Part shown: positions 27,061 to 35,831 of the stretch, piece after piece
Layout: every line of letters starts with the position of its first letter
Numbering within the stretch: the first letter of the stretch is position 1
Assembly: GCF_008807375.1 (NCBI RefSeq)
Contig: NZ_CP043311.1
Span: forward strand, 2,894,001-2,958,000
Direction: 5' to 3'
Length of the DNA stretch: 64,000 bases
Source of the DNA: Pseudomonas lalkuanensis
GTDB lineage: Bacteria > Pseudomonadota > Gammaproteobacteria > Pseudomonadales > Pseudomonadaceae
Notes under the pieces: model-generated
Database searches by the model: none
The model's input: the letters and a program-made list of their open reading frames with translations, nothing else
What the model was told of the DNA's origin: nothing
Position numbers and translations under genes: made by a program

Positions 27061-28518
27061 ATGAGTCAGGTTCAAAAGACCATATCCAGCCTGCTGGCTG
27101 GGATGCCGAGCACCGATTTCCCGCTATCCATCGCTGGTCATTTGGTGCAGACCCCGCAACGCGGTGAAGTCATCAACCCTGCTACCGGCGAAGTTCTGGT
27201 GGATTACCCAATGGCCGGCCGCCAGGAGCTGGAAACGGCAGTGCAATGCGCCAAGGCCGCATTCGCTTCCTGGAGCGGTACGCCGTGGGAGGTCCGTCAG
27301 GCCAAGCTGGTCGAGTTGGCCGACTTGATTGCCGCGCGTCAGGAGCAGTTCACTCGCCTGCTGACCCTGGAGCAAGGAAAGGCAAGCTCTGGTGCCGAAT
27401 GGGAGATCGGTGGTTGCATCCATTGGCTACGCGAGGTCGCCCAGCAGACGCTGCCACAATCGGTGGCAAGTGAAGGGGAGCAAGGTCAGGTGCTGTGTCG
27501 GCACGTTCCGTTGGGGGTCGTCGGCGCCATCACTCCATGGAATTTCCCGCTACTGCTGGCGGTATGGAAAGTTGCTCCGGCATTGCTCACGGGCAATACC
27601 GTGGTCGTCAAACCGTCGCCTTACACCCCCCTTTGCACGCTCTGGTTTGGCGAGCTGGCCCAGCGCGTCTTGCCGCCAGGAGTGCTAAATATTGTCGCCG
27701 GGGGAAATGAGCTTGGCCAGTGGCTGACCGAACACCCTGACGTCAGCAAGATCGCTTTCACCGGCTCGACGGCAACTGGCAGTCGTGTCATGCAGAGCGC
27801 GGCCGGCAATCTCAAGCGCGTGACCTTGGAGCTGGGTGGTAACGACCCGGCCATCGTGCTTCCCGATGTCGATCCGAAGAGCATCGCGGAAAAGCTGTTC
27901 TGGGCCTCTTTCCAGAACAGCGCCCAGTTCTGTGTGGCGACCAAGCGTCTGTTCATCCACGAGTCGATCTACGACGAAGTGGCCGAGGCGCTTTGCGAGT
28001 ATGCGGCGGGCGTGAAGATCGGCAATGGTCTTGAGGCCGACACTCAGCTCGGGCCGCTTCAGAATCAGATGCAGTACGACAAGGTGTGTGACCTGATCGA
28101 AGACACCCACCGCGCTGGTTTGCGCTTCCTCGCAGGCGGCACGGTCGTGCACGGCAACGGCTATTTCATTCCTATCACACTGGTCGACAACCCCCCGGAC
28201 GATGCGCGTTGCGTGGTAGAGGAGGCCTTCGGTCCAGTTCTGCCGCTGCTGAAATACCGCGATGTCGAAGAGGTTATCGCGCGGGCGAACAATACTGAAT
28301 ATGGCCTTGCCGCTTCTGTCTGGGGACGTGACCTGGCGCAGGCCCAGGCGATAGCCCAGCGCCTGGAAGCCGGAACGGTATGGATCAACCAGGTCCACCA
28401 GTTCTCTCCGCACATCGCCTTCGGAGGCCACAAACAGTCGGGGCTGGGTATCGAGAACGCGCTCGAAGGGCTGGCTGAGTACACCAACGTGCAGACCATC
28501 ATGGGACGCCCGCTATAG
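27061..28518 (+). CDS. NAD(P)-dependent aldehyde dehydrogenase
   Basis: A 485-residue ALDH starting MSQVQKTISSLLAGMPSTDF. The catalytic pair is Cys291 (NSAQFCVATKR) and Glu257 (TLELGGNDP), and the cofactor loop is TPWNFPLLLAVWK with FTGSTATG. It oxidises an aldehyde to the acid. It is the first gene after the sigma-54 promoter and is followed by an alcohol dehydrogenase and an acyl-CoA ligase, giving alcohol to aldehyde to acid to acyl-CoA. This gene order resembles the myrABC-type genes described for beta-myrcene degradation in Pseudomonas, so geranial is a possible substrate. Confidence 0.9.
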   Translation: MSQVQKTISSLLAGMPSTDFPLSIAGHLVQTPQRGEVINPATGEVLVDYPMAGRQELETAVQCAKAAFASWSGTPWEVRQAKLVELADLIAARQEQFTRLLTLEQGKASSGAEWEIGGCIHWLREVAQQTLPQSVASEGEQGQVLCRHVPLGVVGAITPWNFPLLLAVWKVAPALLTGNTVVVKPSPYTPLCTLWFGELAQRVLPPGVLNIVAGGNELGQWLTEHPDVSKIAFTGSTATGSRVMQSAAGNLKRVTLELGGNDPAIVLPDVDPKSIAEKLFWASFQNSAQFCVATKRLFIHESIYDEVAEALCEYAAGVKIGNGLEADTQLGPLQNQMQYDKVCDLIEDTHRAGLRFLAGGTVVHGNGYFIPITLVDNPPDDARCVVEEAFGPVLPLLKYRDVEEVIARANNTEYGLAASVWGRDLAQAQAIAQRLEAGTVWINQVHQFSPHIAFGGHKQSGLGIENALEGLAEYTNVQTIMGRPL

Positions 28519-28569
28519 GTGGTCCGCTGACATCTTCCATCCACGACAAGAACAACAGGAGGTACAGCG

Positions 28570-29697
28570 ATGGTGTCGCTGAAAGCTGCCGTGGTCCGCG
28601 AGAAGTCGGGGCCATTCAGGATAGAGCGGGTGGCCCTCGAGGGCCCGCGTGACGATGAGGTATTGGTGGAGGTGGTTGCCACCGGTATCTGTCATACCGA
28701 TCTGGTGGTGCGTGACCAATACTACCCAGTGCCGCTACCGGCGGTATTGGGCCATGAAGGTGCCGGCATCGTACGAAAGGTCGGTAGTCGGGTAACCAAA
28801 GTGAGCCCGGGCGACCACGTAGTGATGACCTTCGCCAGTTGTGGCGAATGCCACAATTGTCAGAAGGGGCTCAACGGCTATTGCAACGACCTCTACGGTC
28901 TCAACTTCAGCGGCCGCCGCAACGACGGTTCAACACCTTACTGCGACGAGCAGGGTCATTCGATCAGTGGCTGCTTCTTCAACCAATCGTCTTTCGGCGA
29001 GTTGGCCATCGCCTCGCCGCACAACCTGGTGAAGGTTCCCCAGGACGTGCCGCTGGAAATCCTCGGCCCTCTTGGCTGCGGTATTCAGACGGGAGCCGGG
29101 GCTGTCATCAATGCGCTGAAACCGGGGGCCGGCAGCAGTATCGCTGTCTTCGGCAGCGGTTCCGTCGGCCTGGCTGCGGTCATGGCGGCCAGGCTGGTCG
29201 GCTGCACGACCATCATTGCCGTGGACATGAACCAGGTCCGCCTAGACCTCGCCCTAGAGTTGGGGGCGACCCACGCGATCAACGCGAAGGAGCAGGAGCC
29301 TGTCGAGGCCATCAAAGCGCTGACGGCGGGAGAGGGTGTGCAGTACTCGCTTGAATGCACAGCCCTGCCCAAGGTGCTGCGGCAGGCGGTCGAGTCACTG
29401 CGCCAAACCGGTGTCTGTGGCCTGATCGGAGCGGCCGCACTGGGAACCGAGGTTCTGCTCGATATGAACAGCATTCTGTTCGGACGTACGTTGCGCGGCA
29501 TCATCGAAGGCGACAGTGTTCCCGATATCTTCATCCCCCAATTGATCGAACTCTGGCGGCAAGGGTCGTTCCCCTTTGACCGATTGATCTCGTTCTACCC
29601 CTTTGAAGCAATAAATCAGGCAGTCGAGGACTCCGAACAGGGCAAAGTCCTGAAAGCTGTCGTGCGGTTGAAAGATTGCGGCGGGGGAATGCAATGA
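28570..29697 (+). CDS. Zinc-dependent alcohol dehydrogenase (aryl/allylic alcohol type)
   Basis: A 375-residue medium-chain dehydrogenase. Catalytic zinc ligands are Cys41 (GICHTD) and His62-Glu63 (GHEGAG). Structural zinc cysteines are 91, 94, 97 and 105 (CGECHNCQKG...C). The NAD motif is VFGSGSVGLAA. It looks like benzyl-alcohol dehydrogenase and geraniol dehydrogenase (GeoA) relatives. It lies 51 bases after the ALDH gene, and its stop overlaps the ligase start. Probable reaction: a primary allylic or aromatic alcohol to the aldehyde. Confidence 0.9.
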   Translation: MVSLKAAVVREKSGPFRIERVALEGPRDDEVLVEVVATGICHTDLVVRDQYYPVPLPAVLGHEGAGIVRKVGSRVTKVSPGDHVVMTFASCGECHNCQKGLNGYCNDLYGLNFSGRRNDGSTPYCDEQGHSISGCFFNQSSFGELAIASPHNLVKVPQDVPLEILGPLGCGIQTGAGAVINALKPGAGSSIAVFGSGSVGLAAVMAARLVGCTTIIAVDMNQVRLDLALELGATHAINAKEQEPVEAIKALTAGEGVQYSLECTALPKVLRQAVESLRQTGVCGLIGAAALGTEVLLDMNSILFGRTLRGIIEGDSVPDIFIPQLIELWRQGSFPFDRLISFYPFEAINQAVEDSEQGKVLKAVVRLKDCGGGMQ

Positions 29698-31223
29698 AAG
29701 CAGTATTGAGCTCACTCAGCGAGCAGGCAGCCAAGCGTTTCGCTGATCAGACCGCATTGATCGTCGGCGAGAAGGAACTGAGTTTCAACGAGATAGATTC
29801 CCTTGCCGCCCGCTTCGCGGGAGGGTTGCGGAAAAACGGCGTGCAGCGTGGGCAAGTGGTGATCCTGCATCTGCCCAATGGCTGGGAATGGATAGTTAGC
29901 TATTACGCCATTGCGCGCCTGGGTGCCGTGGTCGTTCCGGCCAATTTCCTCCTCAGCATCGAGGAAATCGCCTATATCACCGCTAACAGTGGGGCCATCG
30001 CGGTGATTGCTCCGCGTGACCGCTGCGAAGCGCTGACCCAGACGTTGGCAGATGCTGGCGCCCGTGAACCTGATCTGGTCATCGCTCTGTCGCCTGTCGC
30101 TGTGGCGGCACAGGAAACGATCGCCTATCTGGATTTCGACAGCTTGCTGCGCGAAGTCGCAGTGCCTCCGGTCGAAGTAGAGCCGGATGACCTGTTCACC
30201 ATTGCCTATACCTCGGGAACGACAGGCAATCCCAAGGGCGCCATGTTGACTCACCGCAATGTGTTCATGAGCACGGCGCTAACCGCCACCGTGCACGTGC
30301 GCTGTCCCGGCGAGCGGGTCGTCAGTGCCTTGCCGTTCCCGCATGTTTACGGAAATGTGGTGATGAATGCCTGCTTCCTGGTGGGGATGACGCTTATTTC
30401 CACCGAACGCTTCGATGCGGACTGGGCGCTGCAGAGCATCGAGCGCTACAAGGCGACCCTCTTCGAGGGGGTGCCGACGATGTTCTACTACATGCTGACG
30501 CACCCCAGCCTGTCACACACGGACCTGCGTTCGCTGACCCGGTGTACGGTCGGCGGCCAGACCATGCCAGTGGCGAAGATCGAGGCGATTACCAAGGTTC
30601 TGGGCTGTCCTCTGCTCGAGCTCTGGGGCATGACCGAAGTCGCCGGCCCTGTGATTTCTCATTCACCCTATCTCCCGGCCAGGCATGGCGCGATTGGCCT
30701 GCCGTTCCCGGGCGTTGAAATGAAGATCGTCACGACTGACGACTCCTCGCGCACTTTGGGCATAGGCGAGTCGGGCGAGTTGGTGGTTCGGGGACCGACC
30801 GTCATGCGTGGGTACCTCGGCAACGCGGAGGCTACGTCGTCCAGCTTGCTTGAGGGAGGCTGGTTGCGCACCGGTGATGTCGCGCAGATCGATGCCGAAG
30901 GTTACGTGCATATCCTTGATCGACTGAAGGACATGATCATCACCGCAGGCTACAAGATCTTTCCCGCCGAGCTGGAGCAGGTACTGGCAAGCCATCCTGC
31001 TGTGGCGATGGTGGCCGTGGCCCCGGTCAAGGATGACCTCAAGGGGGAGCTGGCCAAGGCGTTTATCGTCCTAGATCCGGGCTTACGGGCCACCGAGGGA
31101 GAAATCCTCGAGTACTGCCGCAAGCACCTGGCCAGCTACAAGGTTCCCCGCAGCGTCGCCTTTGTCGATTCCCTGCCGAGAACGAGTACCGGGAAAATCC
31201 TGAGACGCGAATTGCGCAGTTGA
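29694..31223 (+). CDS. AMP-dependent acyl-CoA synthetase/ligase
   Basis: A 509-residue adenylate-forming enzyme. The start ATG at 29694 overlaps the dehydrogenase TGA (ATGA). Motifs are the P-loop YTSGTTGNPKG near residue 175, ELWGMTEVAGP near 310, RTGDVAQIDAEGYVHILDRL near 395 and the C-terminal catalytic Lys in PRTSTGKILRRELRS. It would activate the acid made by the two upstream dehydrogenases to a CoA thioester. The size and style fit FadD3/medium-chain or terpenoid acid ligases. Confidence 0.9.
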   Translation: MKAVLSSLSEQAAKRFADQTALIVGEKELSFNEIDSLAARFAGGLRKNGVQRGQVVILHLPNGWEWIVSYYAIARLGAVVVPANFLLSIEEIAYITANSGAIAVIAPRDRCEALTQTLADAGAREPDLVIALSPVAVAAQETIAYLDFDSLLREVAVPPVEVEPDDLFTIAYTSGTTGNPKGAMLTHRNVFMSTALTATVHVRCPGERVVSALPFPHVYGNVVMNACFLVGMTLISTERFDADWALQSIERYKATLFEGVPTMFYYMLTHPSLSHTDLRSLTRCTVGGQTMPVAKIEAITKVLGCPLLELWGMTEVAGPVISHSPYLPARHGAIGLPFPGVEMKIVTTDDSSRTLGIGESGELVVRGPTVMRGYLGNAEATSSSLLEGGWLRTGDVAQIDAEGYVHILDRLKDMIITAGYKIFPAELEQVLASHPAVAMVAVAPVKDDLKGELAKAFIVLDPGLRATEGEILEYCRKHLASYKVPRSVAFVDSLPRTSTGKILRRELRS

Positions 31224-31250
31224 ACAACTGAAATAACTACCTCCCGAGTT

Positions 31251-31276
31251 CGAGCATTACTGACAAGTAATGCTCG
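31251..31276. terminator. Hairpin between acyl-CoA ligase and DUF1302 gene
   Basis: CGAGCATTACT-GACA-AGTAATGCTCG has perfect 11-bp arms, 28 bases after the ligase stop. No T-tract follows, so it could be a processing site, attenuator or operator as well as a terminator. Confidence 0.45.
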
Positions 31277-31436
31277 CGCTGGGTGTTTGTCGAAAATCAT
31301 GCTGTAGCTGCTTGCAGATGAGTTTGAAGATGCTTTGAAAGTTTGATGTTTCAGGTTCTCTCAGTGTGTTGGGAGTTACTTGAGTTCAGCGTTATGTGGC
31401 TGTTTTTGTAAAAACAAAAATCAAAATGAGACCACG

Positions 31437-33197
31437 ATGAAGAATAAAAAACTAATAGCGAACCGCGTGTTGGTTGCAATGGGCAGCGGGTATCTGGCCG
31501 CCAGCGCAGGTCTGGTAAACGCCGTTACCTTCAATATTGGAGAAGTTGAAGGGCAATTCGATTCACAGTTGTCCGTCGGTGCGAGTTGGGCTGTCCGTTC
31601 AGCCGATCCGGATTTCATTTCAACTGCCAGCGGTGGCAAAGCCTCCACGCGTGGCCAGGATGATGGTCGACTGAACTTCAAGAAGGGTGAGACCTTCTCG
31701 AAGATTTTCAAAGGTATTCACGACCTGGAGCTGAAGTACGGCGACACCGGTGTCCTCCTGCGCGGCAAGTACTGGTATGACTTCGAGCTGAAGGACGAGC
31801 ATCGGCTCTTCTATGACATCGACGACCATGACCGCAAGGAGGGTGCCAAGGCATCCGGCGCCCAGTTGCTCGATGCGTTCCTCTACCACAACTACAACCT
31901 GGGTGACCTGCCCGGCAGCTTCCGTATCGGCAAGCAGGTGGTGAGCTGGGGCGAGAGCACCTTCATCGGCAACAGCATCAACAGCATCAACCCCATCGAC
32001 GTGGCGGCTTTTCGCCGCCCCGGCGCGGAGATCAAGGAAGGCCTGATCCCGGTCAACTTGATCTACCTGTCCCAGAGCCTCACCGACAACCTCACAGCCG
32101 AGGCCTTCTATCAGTTGGAGTGGGACCAGACAGTAGTGGACAACTGCGGGACCTTCTTTTCCACCTCGGACCTGATCGCCGACGGCTGCGTCGACCGTCT
32201 GGTGGTCGCCGGCCCGGACCTGCCGCCCGGGGTATCCACCAACACTGGCGGAACGCTTTACATTCCTCGTGCCGGCGACCGCGACGCCCGCGATGGCGGT
32301 CAGTTCGGCGTGGCCATGCGCTGGTTCGTGCCGGAACTGAACGACACCGAGTTTGGCGTTTACGGGCTGAACTACCACAGTCGCGGCCCGGTGTTCAGCA
32401 CCATACGCACCACCACCCCGTCCGCGGCGCTGATCCCCGGGGCGTCCAATGCGCGTTACTTTGTCGAGTACCCGGAAGACATACGCCTGTATGGAGTCAG
32501 CTTCCAGACCAACGTCGAAGGGACGGCATTGTCCGGCGAGGTCAGCTACCGCCCGAACATGCCGCTGCAGATCAATTCTACCGACCTGGTCTTCGCGTCC
32601 CTTGGTCTGCCTCTGTCACCAGTGTTCCAGTCCGGTCAGGCACGGAACATCGCTGGAAACGACCTGCATGGGCACGACCGCCGGGGATTCACCCAGGCCC
32701 AGTTCACCGCCACCCGGTTCATCGATCAAGTCATGGGGGCAAGTCGTCTGACCCTGGTTGGTGAGGTGGGTTACAACCACATCAATGGCATTAGCGACGA
32801 TGTTGGCGAGTTGCGTTTCGGCCGTGATCCGATCTTCGGTTCGGGGCAGTTGTCCTCCCAGTCGACTTGCCGTGCACTCAACGCCGCCAACCCGCAGGAA
32901 TGTAACGACAAAGGCTTCTTTACCAGCAACTCCTGGGGCTATCGCGCTCGCGCCAGCCTGGAATACAGCAACGTCTTCGCCGGCATCAACCTGACGCCGA
33001 GCATCGCCTGGTCCCACGACGTCGACGGCTACGGCCCCAACTTCAACGAAGGCTCTAAGGCCATAAGTGTCGGTCTGAACGCCGAATACCAGAACTTCTA
33101 CACCGCAAGCCTGAGTTACACCGATTTCTTCGGTGGGGACTACAGCACCATTACTGATCGGGACTTCGTTGCGCTGAGTTTCGGCGTCAACTTTTAA
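31437..33197 (+). CDS. DUF1302 family outer-membrane-associated protein
   Basis: A 586-residue protein starting at ATG 31437. A signal peptide (MKNKKLIANRVLVAMGSGYL to about residue 33) precedes a beta-rich body that ends in Phe (ALSFGVNF), as beta-barrel outer membrane proteins do. DUF1302 proteins occur next to DUF1329 in loci for steroids, terpenes, alkanols and other hydrophobic compounds, and are thought to aid uptake or handling of these at the outer membrane. It follows the ligase after 213 bases including a hairpin. No experimental role can be assigned. Confidence 0.88.
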   Translation: MKNKKLIANRVLVAMGSGYLAASAGLVNAVTFNIGEVEGQFDSQLSVGASWAVRSADPDFISTASGGKASTRGQDDGRLNFKKGETFSKIFKGIHDLELKYGDTGVLLRGKYWYDFELKDEHRLFYDIDDHDRKEGAKASGAQLLDAFLYHNYNLGDLPGSFRIGKQVVSWGESTFIGNSINSINPIDVAAFRRPGAEIKEGLIPVNLIYLSQSLTDNLTAEAFYQLEWDQTVVDNCGTFFSTSDLIADGCVDRLVVAGPDLPPGVSTNTGGTLYIPRAGDRDARDGGQFGVAMRWFVPELNDTEFGVYGLNYHSRGPVFSTIRTTTPSAALIPGASNARYFVEYPEDIRLYGVSFQTNVEGTALSGEVSYRPNMPLQINSTDLVFASLGLPLSPVFQSGQARNIAGNDLHGHDRRGFTQAQFTATRFIDQVMGASRLTLVGEVGYNHINGISDDVGELRFGRDPIFGSGQLSSQSTCRALNAANPQECNDKGFFTSNSWGYRARASLEYSNVFAGINLTPSIAWSHDVDGYGPNFNEGSKAISVGLNAEYQNFYTASLSYTDFFGGDYSTITDRDFVALSFGVNF

Positions 33198-33223
33198 GCA
33201 CTGCCCGCAAGAGGACTCAAGCA

Positions 33224-34597
33224 ATGAGAAAACAGCTGTTCATTCAACTTGGTGGTTTCATGGCCTTCTCCGTTCTGATGGGGAATGCCATGGCTGCAGT
33301 GCCCGCAACGGAAGCCGCACAACTGGGTACCACCCTTACTCCACTCGGTGCTGAGAAGGGCGCCAATGCGGACGGCAGCATACCGGCCTGGACAGGGGGA
33401 TTGCAGCCTGACGTTGCCTTGGTCGATGCCAATGGCTTCCTGGCCGATCCCTTCGTCAACGAGAAGCCACAGTTCGTGATTACTGGCGCCAACGCGGAGC
33501 AGTACAAGGACAAGCTCTCGCCAGGGCAATTGGCGATGTTCAAGCGCTACCCGGAAAGCTACAGGATTCCGGTTTACCCAAGTCATCGCACCATGGCTGC
33601 TCCGCAGGCGATCTACGACGCTGCGAAGAAGAGCGCGCTCAACACCCAGGCGGTGGACAGCGGAAACGGCTTGTCCAACTTCTCTGACAGCCGCTACTAC
33701 GCTTTTCCGATCCCCAAGAGCGGGGTTGAGGTGATCTGGAACCACCTTACCCGCTATCGCGGCGGAAACGTCCGGCGCTTCATCACCCAGGCGACCCCAC
33801 AGACCAATGGGTCGTTCAGCATGGTGCATTTCCAGGACGACCTGGCTTCTCCCACCGACGTGGCAGATCTGGAAAAGGAGAAGGCCAGCAATGTGCTGTT
33901 CTACTTCAAACAGCGGGTGACCGAGCCTTCGCGTCTTGCCGGTAACGTGCTGTTGGTCCATGAAACCATCGACCAGTACAAGGAACCACGCCTGGCTTGG
34001 GTCTACAACGCCGGCCAGCGCCGCGTGCGACGTGCGCCCCAGGTTGCATACGACGGTCCCGGTACAGCGGCTGACGGCATGCGCACTTCGGACAACTTTG
34101 AAATGTTCAACGGCGCGCTGGACCGCTATGAGTGGAAACTGGTCGGCAAAAAGGAAATGTACATCCCCTACAACAGCTACAAATTGGACTCCCCTGAGCT
34201 GAAGTACGCGGACATCATCAAGGCAGGGCACATCAACCAGGATCTGACCCGCTACGAGTTGCATCGTGTCTGGGAAGTGATAGCGACGCTTAAACCGGGC
34301 GAGCGACACATCTATGCCAAACGCCACTTCTTCATCGATGAGGACAGCTGGCAGATCGCCTACGCTGATCACTACGACGGTCGAGGCCAACTCTGGCGAG
34401 TTGGCGAAGGGCATCCCACTGTCCACTACAAGCAACAAGTGGCGACCTACAGCGTGGAAGCCCTGTACGACATCATTGCCGGACGCTACATCGCCTTGGG
34501 CATGAAGAACGAGGAGAAGCGTGGTCTTGAGTTTGGATTCAAGGCGACGATGGCCGACTACACGCCTGCCGCCCTGCGCAATGCCGGCGTTCGCTGA
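33224..34597 (+). CDS. DUF1329 family exported protein
   Basis: A 457-residue protein with an N-terminal signal peptide (LGGFMAFSVLMGNAMAAVPA, cleavage near residue 25-26). The body has family hallmarks such as IPAWTGGL, NVLLVHETIDQYKEPRLAWV and YNAGQRRVRRAP. It is the usual partner of DUF1302, here 26 bases downstream. The fold resembles LolB/outer-membrane lipoprotein-like lipid carriers, which suggests a periplasmic carrier for a hydrophobic substrate; this is inference. A terminator follows. Confidence 0.88.
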   Translation: MRKQLFIQLGGFMAFSVLMGNAMAAVPATEAAQLGTTLTPLGAEKGANADGSIPAWTGGLQPDVALVDANGFLADPFVNEKPQFVITGANAEQYKDKLSPGQLAMFKRYPESYRIPVYPSHRTMAAPQAIYDAAKKSALNTQAVDSGNGLSNFSDSRYYAFPIPKSGVEVIWNHLTRYRGGNVRRFITQATPQTNGSFSMVHFQDDLASPTDVADLEKEKASNVLFYFKQRVTEPSRLAGNVLLVHETIDQYKEPRLAWVYNAGQRRVRRAPQVAYDGPGTAADGMRTSDNFEMFNGALDRYEWKLVGKKEMYIPYNSYKLDSPELKYADIIKAGHINQDLTRYELHRVWEVIATLKPGERHIYAKRHFFIDEDSWQIAYADHYDGRGQLWRVGEGHPTVHYKQQVATYSVEALYDIIAGRYIALGMKNEEKRGLEFGFKATMADYTPAALRNAGVR

Positions 34598-35014
34598 GCG
34601 TCGATAACGCCTCTGCCACGTCGCCTCGTTCGCAAGGCGGCGTGGCTTTTCCGGCTTCCGGCTTCTGTCTGCTGCCGGCAAGCCTACAGTCGGTCAAGGA
34701 GCGATTGGCTGCAAGGGGAGGACCCCGCCACGACACCAGGCAGGATCGAGTGGCGCTGGGCCAAAACCAGAATCGACAATCGACATTTCATGGACTGCGC
34801 CAATTCCAAGGAGAAGCAGCGCCGCCAGTGAGATGAGCCACAGCGAGGTTTGGGAACACCCGGCGCTTCGACTGTCACGCAGCTCGCAGCACTTTCCCCT
34901 GGAAGTCTGTGCCGGGCGCCAGACATGACTGCGCAAGCGTTGCCATCCCTTCCGGGTGGCCAGGCAGCCCAGACCGAAAAGATAGGCCGTGAATGCACAA
35001 CAGAACATGCCTGC
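34598..35014. other. Intergenic region, DUF1329 to TetR
   Basis: It holds a terminator. On the minus strand 34694-35008 there is an open frame with SLWLISLAALLLLGIGAVHE then MSIVDSGFGP, faintly like the start of DUF1295 membrane proteins (..SIVDxFWGP..). It is broken and lacks the rest of that family, so it may be a relic. Confidence 0.4.
34615..34650 (+). terminator. Rho-independent terminator after DUF1329
   Basis: GCCACGTCGCCT and AGGCGGCGTGGC (one mismatch) pair around an 8-base loop and are followed by TTTT, 18 bases after the stop. Confidence 0.75.
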
Positions 35015-35668
35015 TTACCCCGTGTCGCGAACCATTTGGAGCCCGGTCGGAAGTGGCCGGCCCGAAATTTCGAGGGCCTCTGCGTTCGGGATTCCCAAGG
35101 CTCTCAGCAGCAGGACACAGATGCCGTGTGCGTAATCCTTGGGACGAGCCTCGCTCAATATCGCCTTGAGTGCGGTCCGGACAGTTCCCACGACCAGGTC
35201 GCTCGCGCAACTCAACTCATCGAAGGTGAATCGACCTTGGCGAAGACCGAGTACCAAGTCGGGTCTGGGATAAACGAGCAAGTCATCGTTGACTGTCTGC
35301 CCGCTGGCGGACATTGCATAGACGAGCCACCCCCAGGCGGGATTCCGCGTGGCGCTTTGAAATACCAAACGCGCTTCGGCCGTGATGCGTTCTGCTGGAT
35401 CCTCCAGCTTCTGGCACGCCAAGTGGATTTCGAGAAACGGATTGCGCCCGAACGATCCCCAAAGGTCGTCCAGCAGGTCCTGGCGAGTGGCGTAGTAGTT
35501 ATAGAAGGTGCCTCGGGCAACACCGGCCGCCTGGATAAAGTCGTCAATGGTCGCGTTGCGCTCACCAAATTCGGCGACGACACGGGCGGCAGCTTCGAGC
35601 AATTTCTGGCGCGTGCGCTCACGGCGTTTCAGGCCAATCTCGCGACGTCTTGCATTGTCCTCAGTCAT
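35015..35668 (-). CDS. TetR family transcriptional regulator
   Basis: A 217-residue repressor-type protein. The HTH is at about residues 20-65 (RQKLLEAAARVVAEFGERNA ... VARGTFYNYYATRQDLLDDL). The rest is the helical ligand domain. It diverges from the linalool dehydratase/isomerase-like gene. A palindrome in the shared gap (35718-35735) overlaps a -35-like TTGACA facing that gene, so repression of it, and of itself, is likely. The ligand may be a terpene or its alcohol; this is inferred only from the neighbour. Confidence 0.9.
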   Translation of the reverse strand: MTEDNARRREIGLKRRERTRQKLLEAAARVVAEFGERNATIDDFIQAAGVARGTFYNYYATRQDLLDDLWGSFGRNPFLEIHLACQKLEDPAERITAEARLVFQSATRNPAWGWLVYAMSASGQTVNDDLLVYPRPDLVLGLRQGRFTFDELSCASDLVVGTVRTALKAILSEARPKDYAHGICVLLLRALGIPNAEALEISGRPLPTGLQMVRDTG

Positions 35669-35717
35669 GAATCAGCACAGCTCCTGTCATTCCCTGCAAG
35701 GCTAAAAATACACAAAC

Positions 35718-35735
35718 AATGTCCAAATTGACATT
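35718..35735. promoter_or_regulatory. Probable TetR operator overlapping a -35 box
   Basis: AATGTC-CAAATT-GACATT has perfect 6-bp arms. TTGACA within it (35728-35733) could be the -35 box of the gene at 35832, with a weak TAGCAT at about 16-base spacing as -10. Confidence 0.5.
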
Positions 35736-35831
35736 TTTAGTTCAATTGGTAGCATCGACTACGTGATGTGCCCGGCCTGAATAAGAGCCAGGTTTCCTAT
35801 ACGCAGCGCAGAAGGCACAGGAATCCACAAC

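Noticed and set aside
33194..34681. A 495-codon open frame on the minus strand
   Set aside because: It is antisense to DUF1329, which has a clear signal peptide and family motifs.
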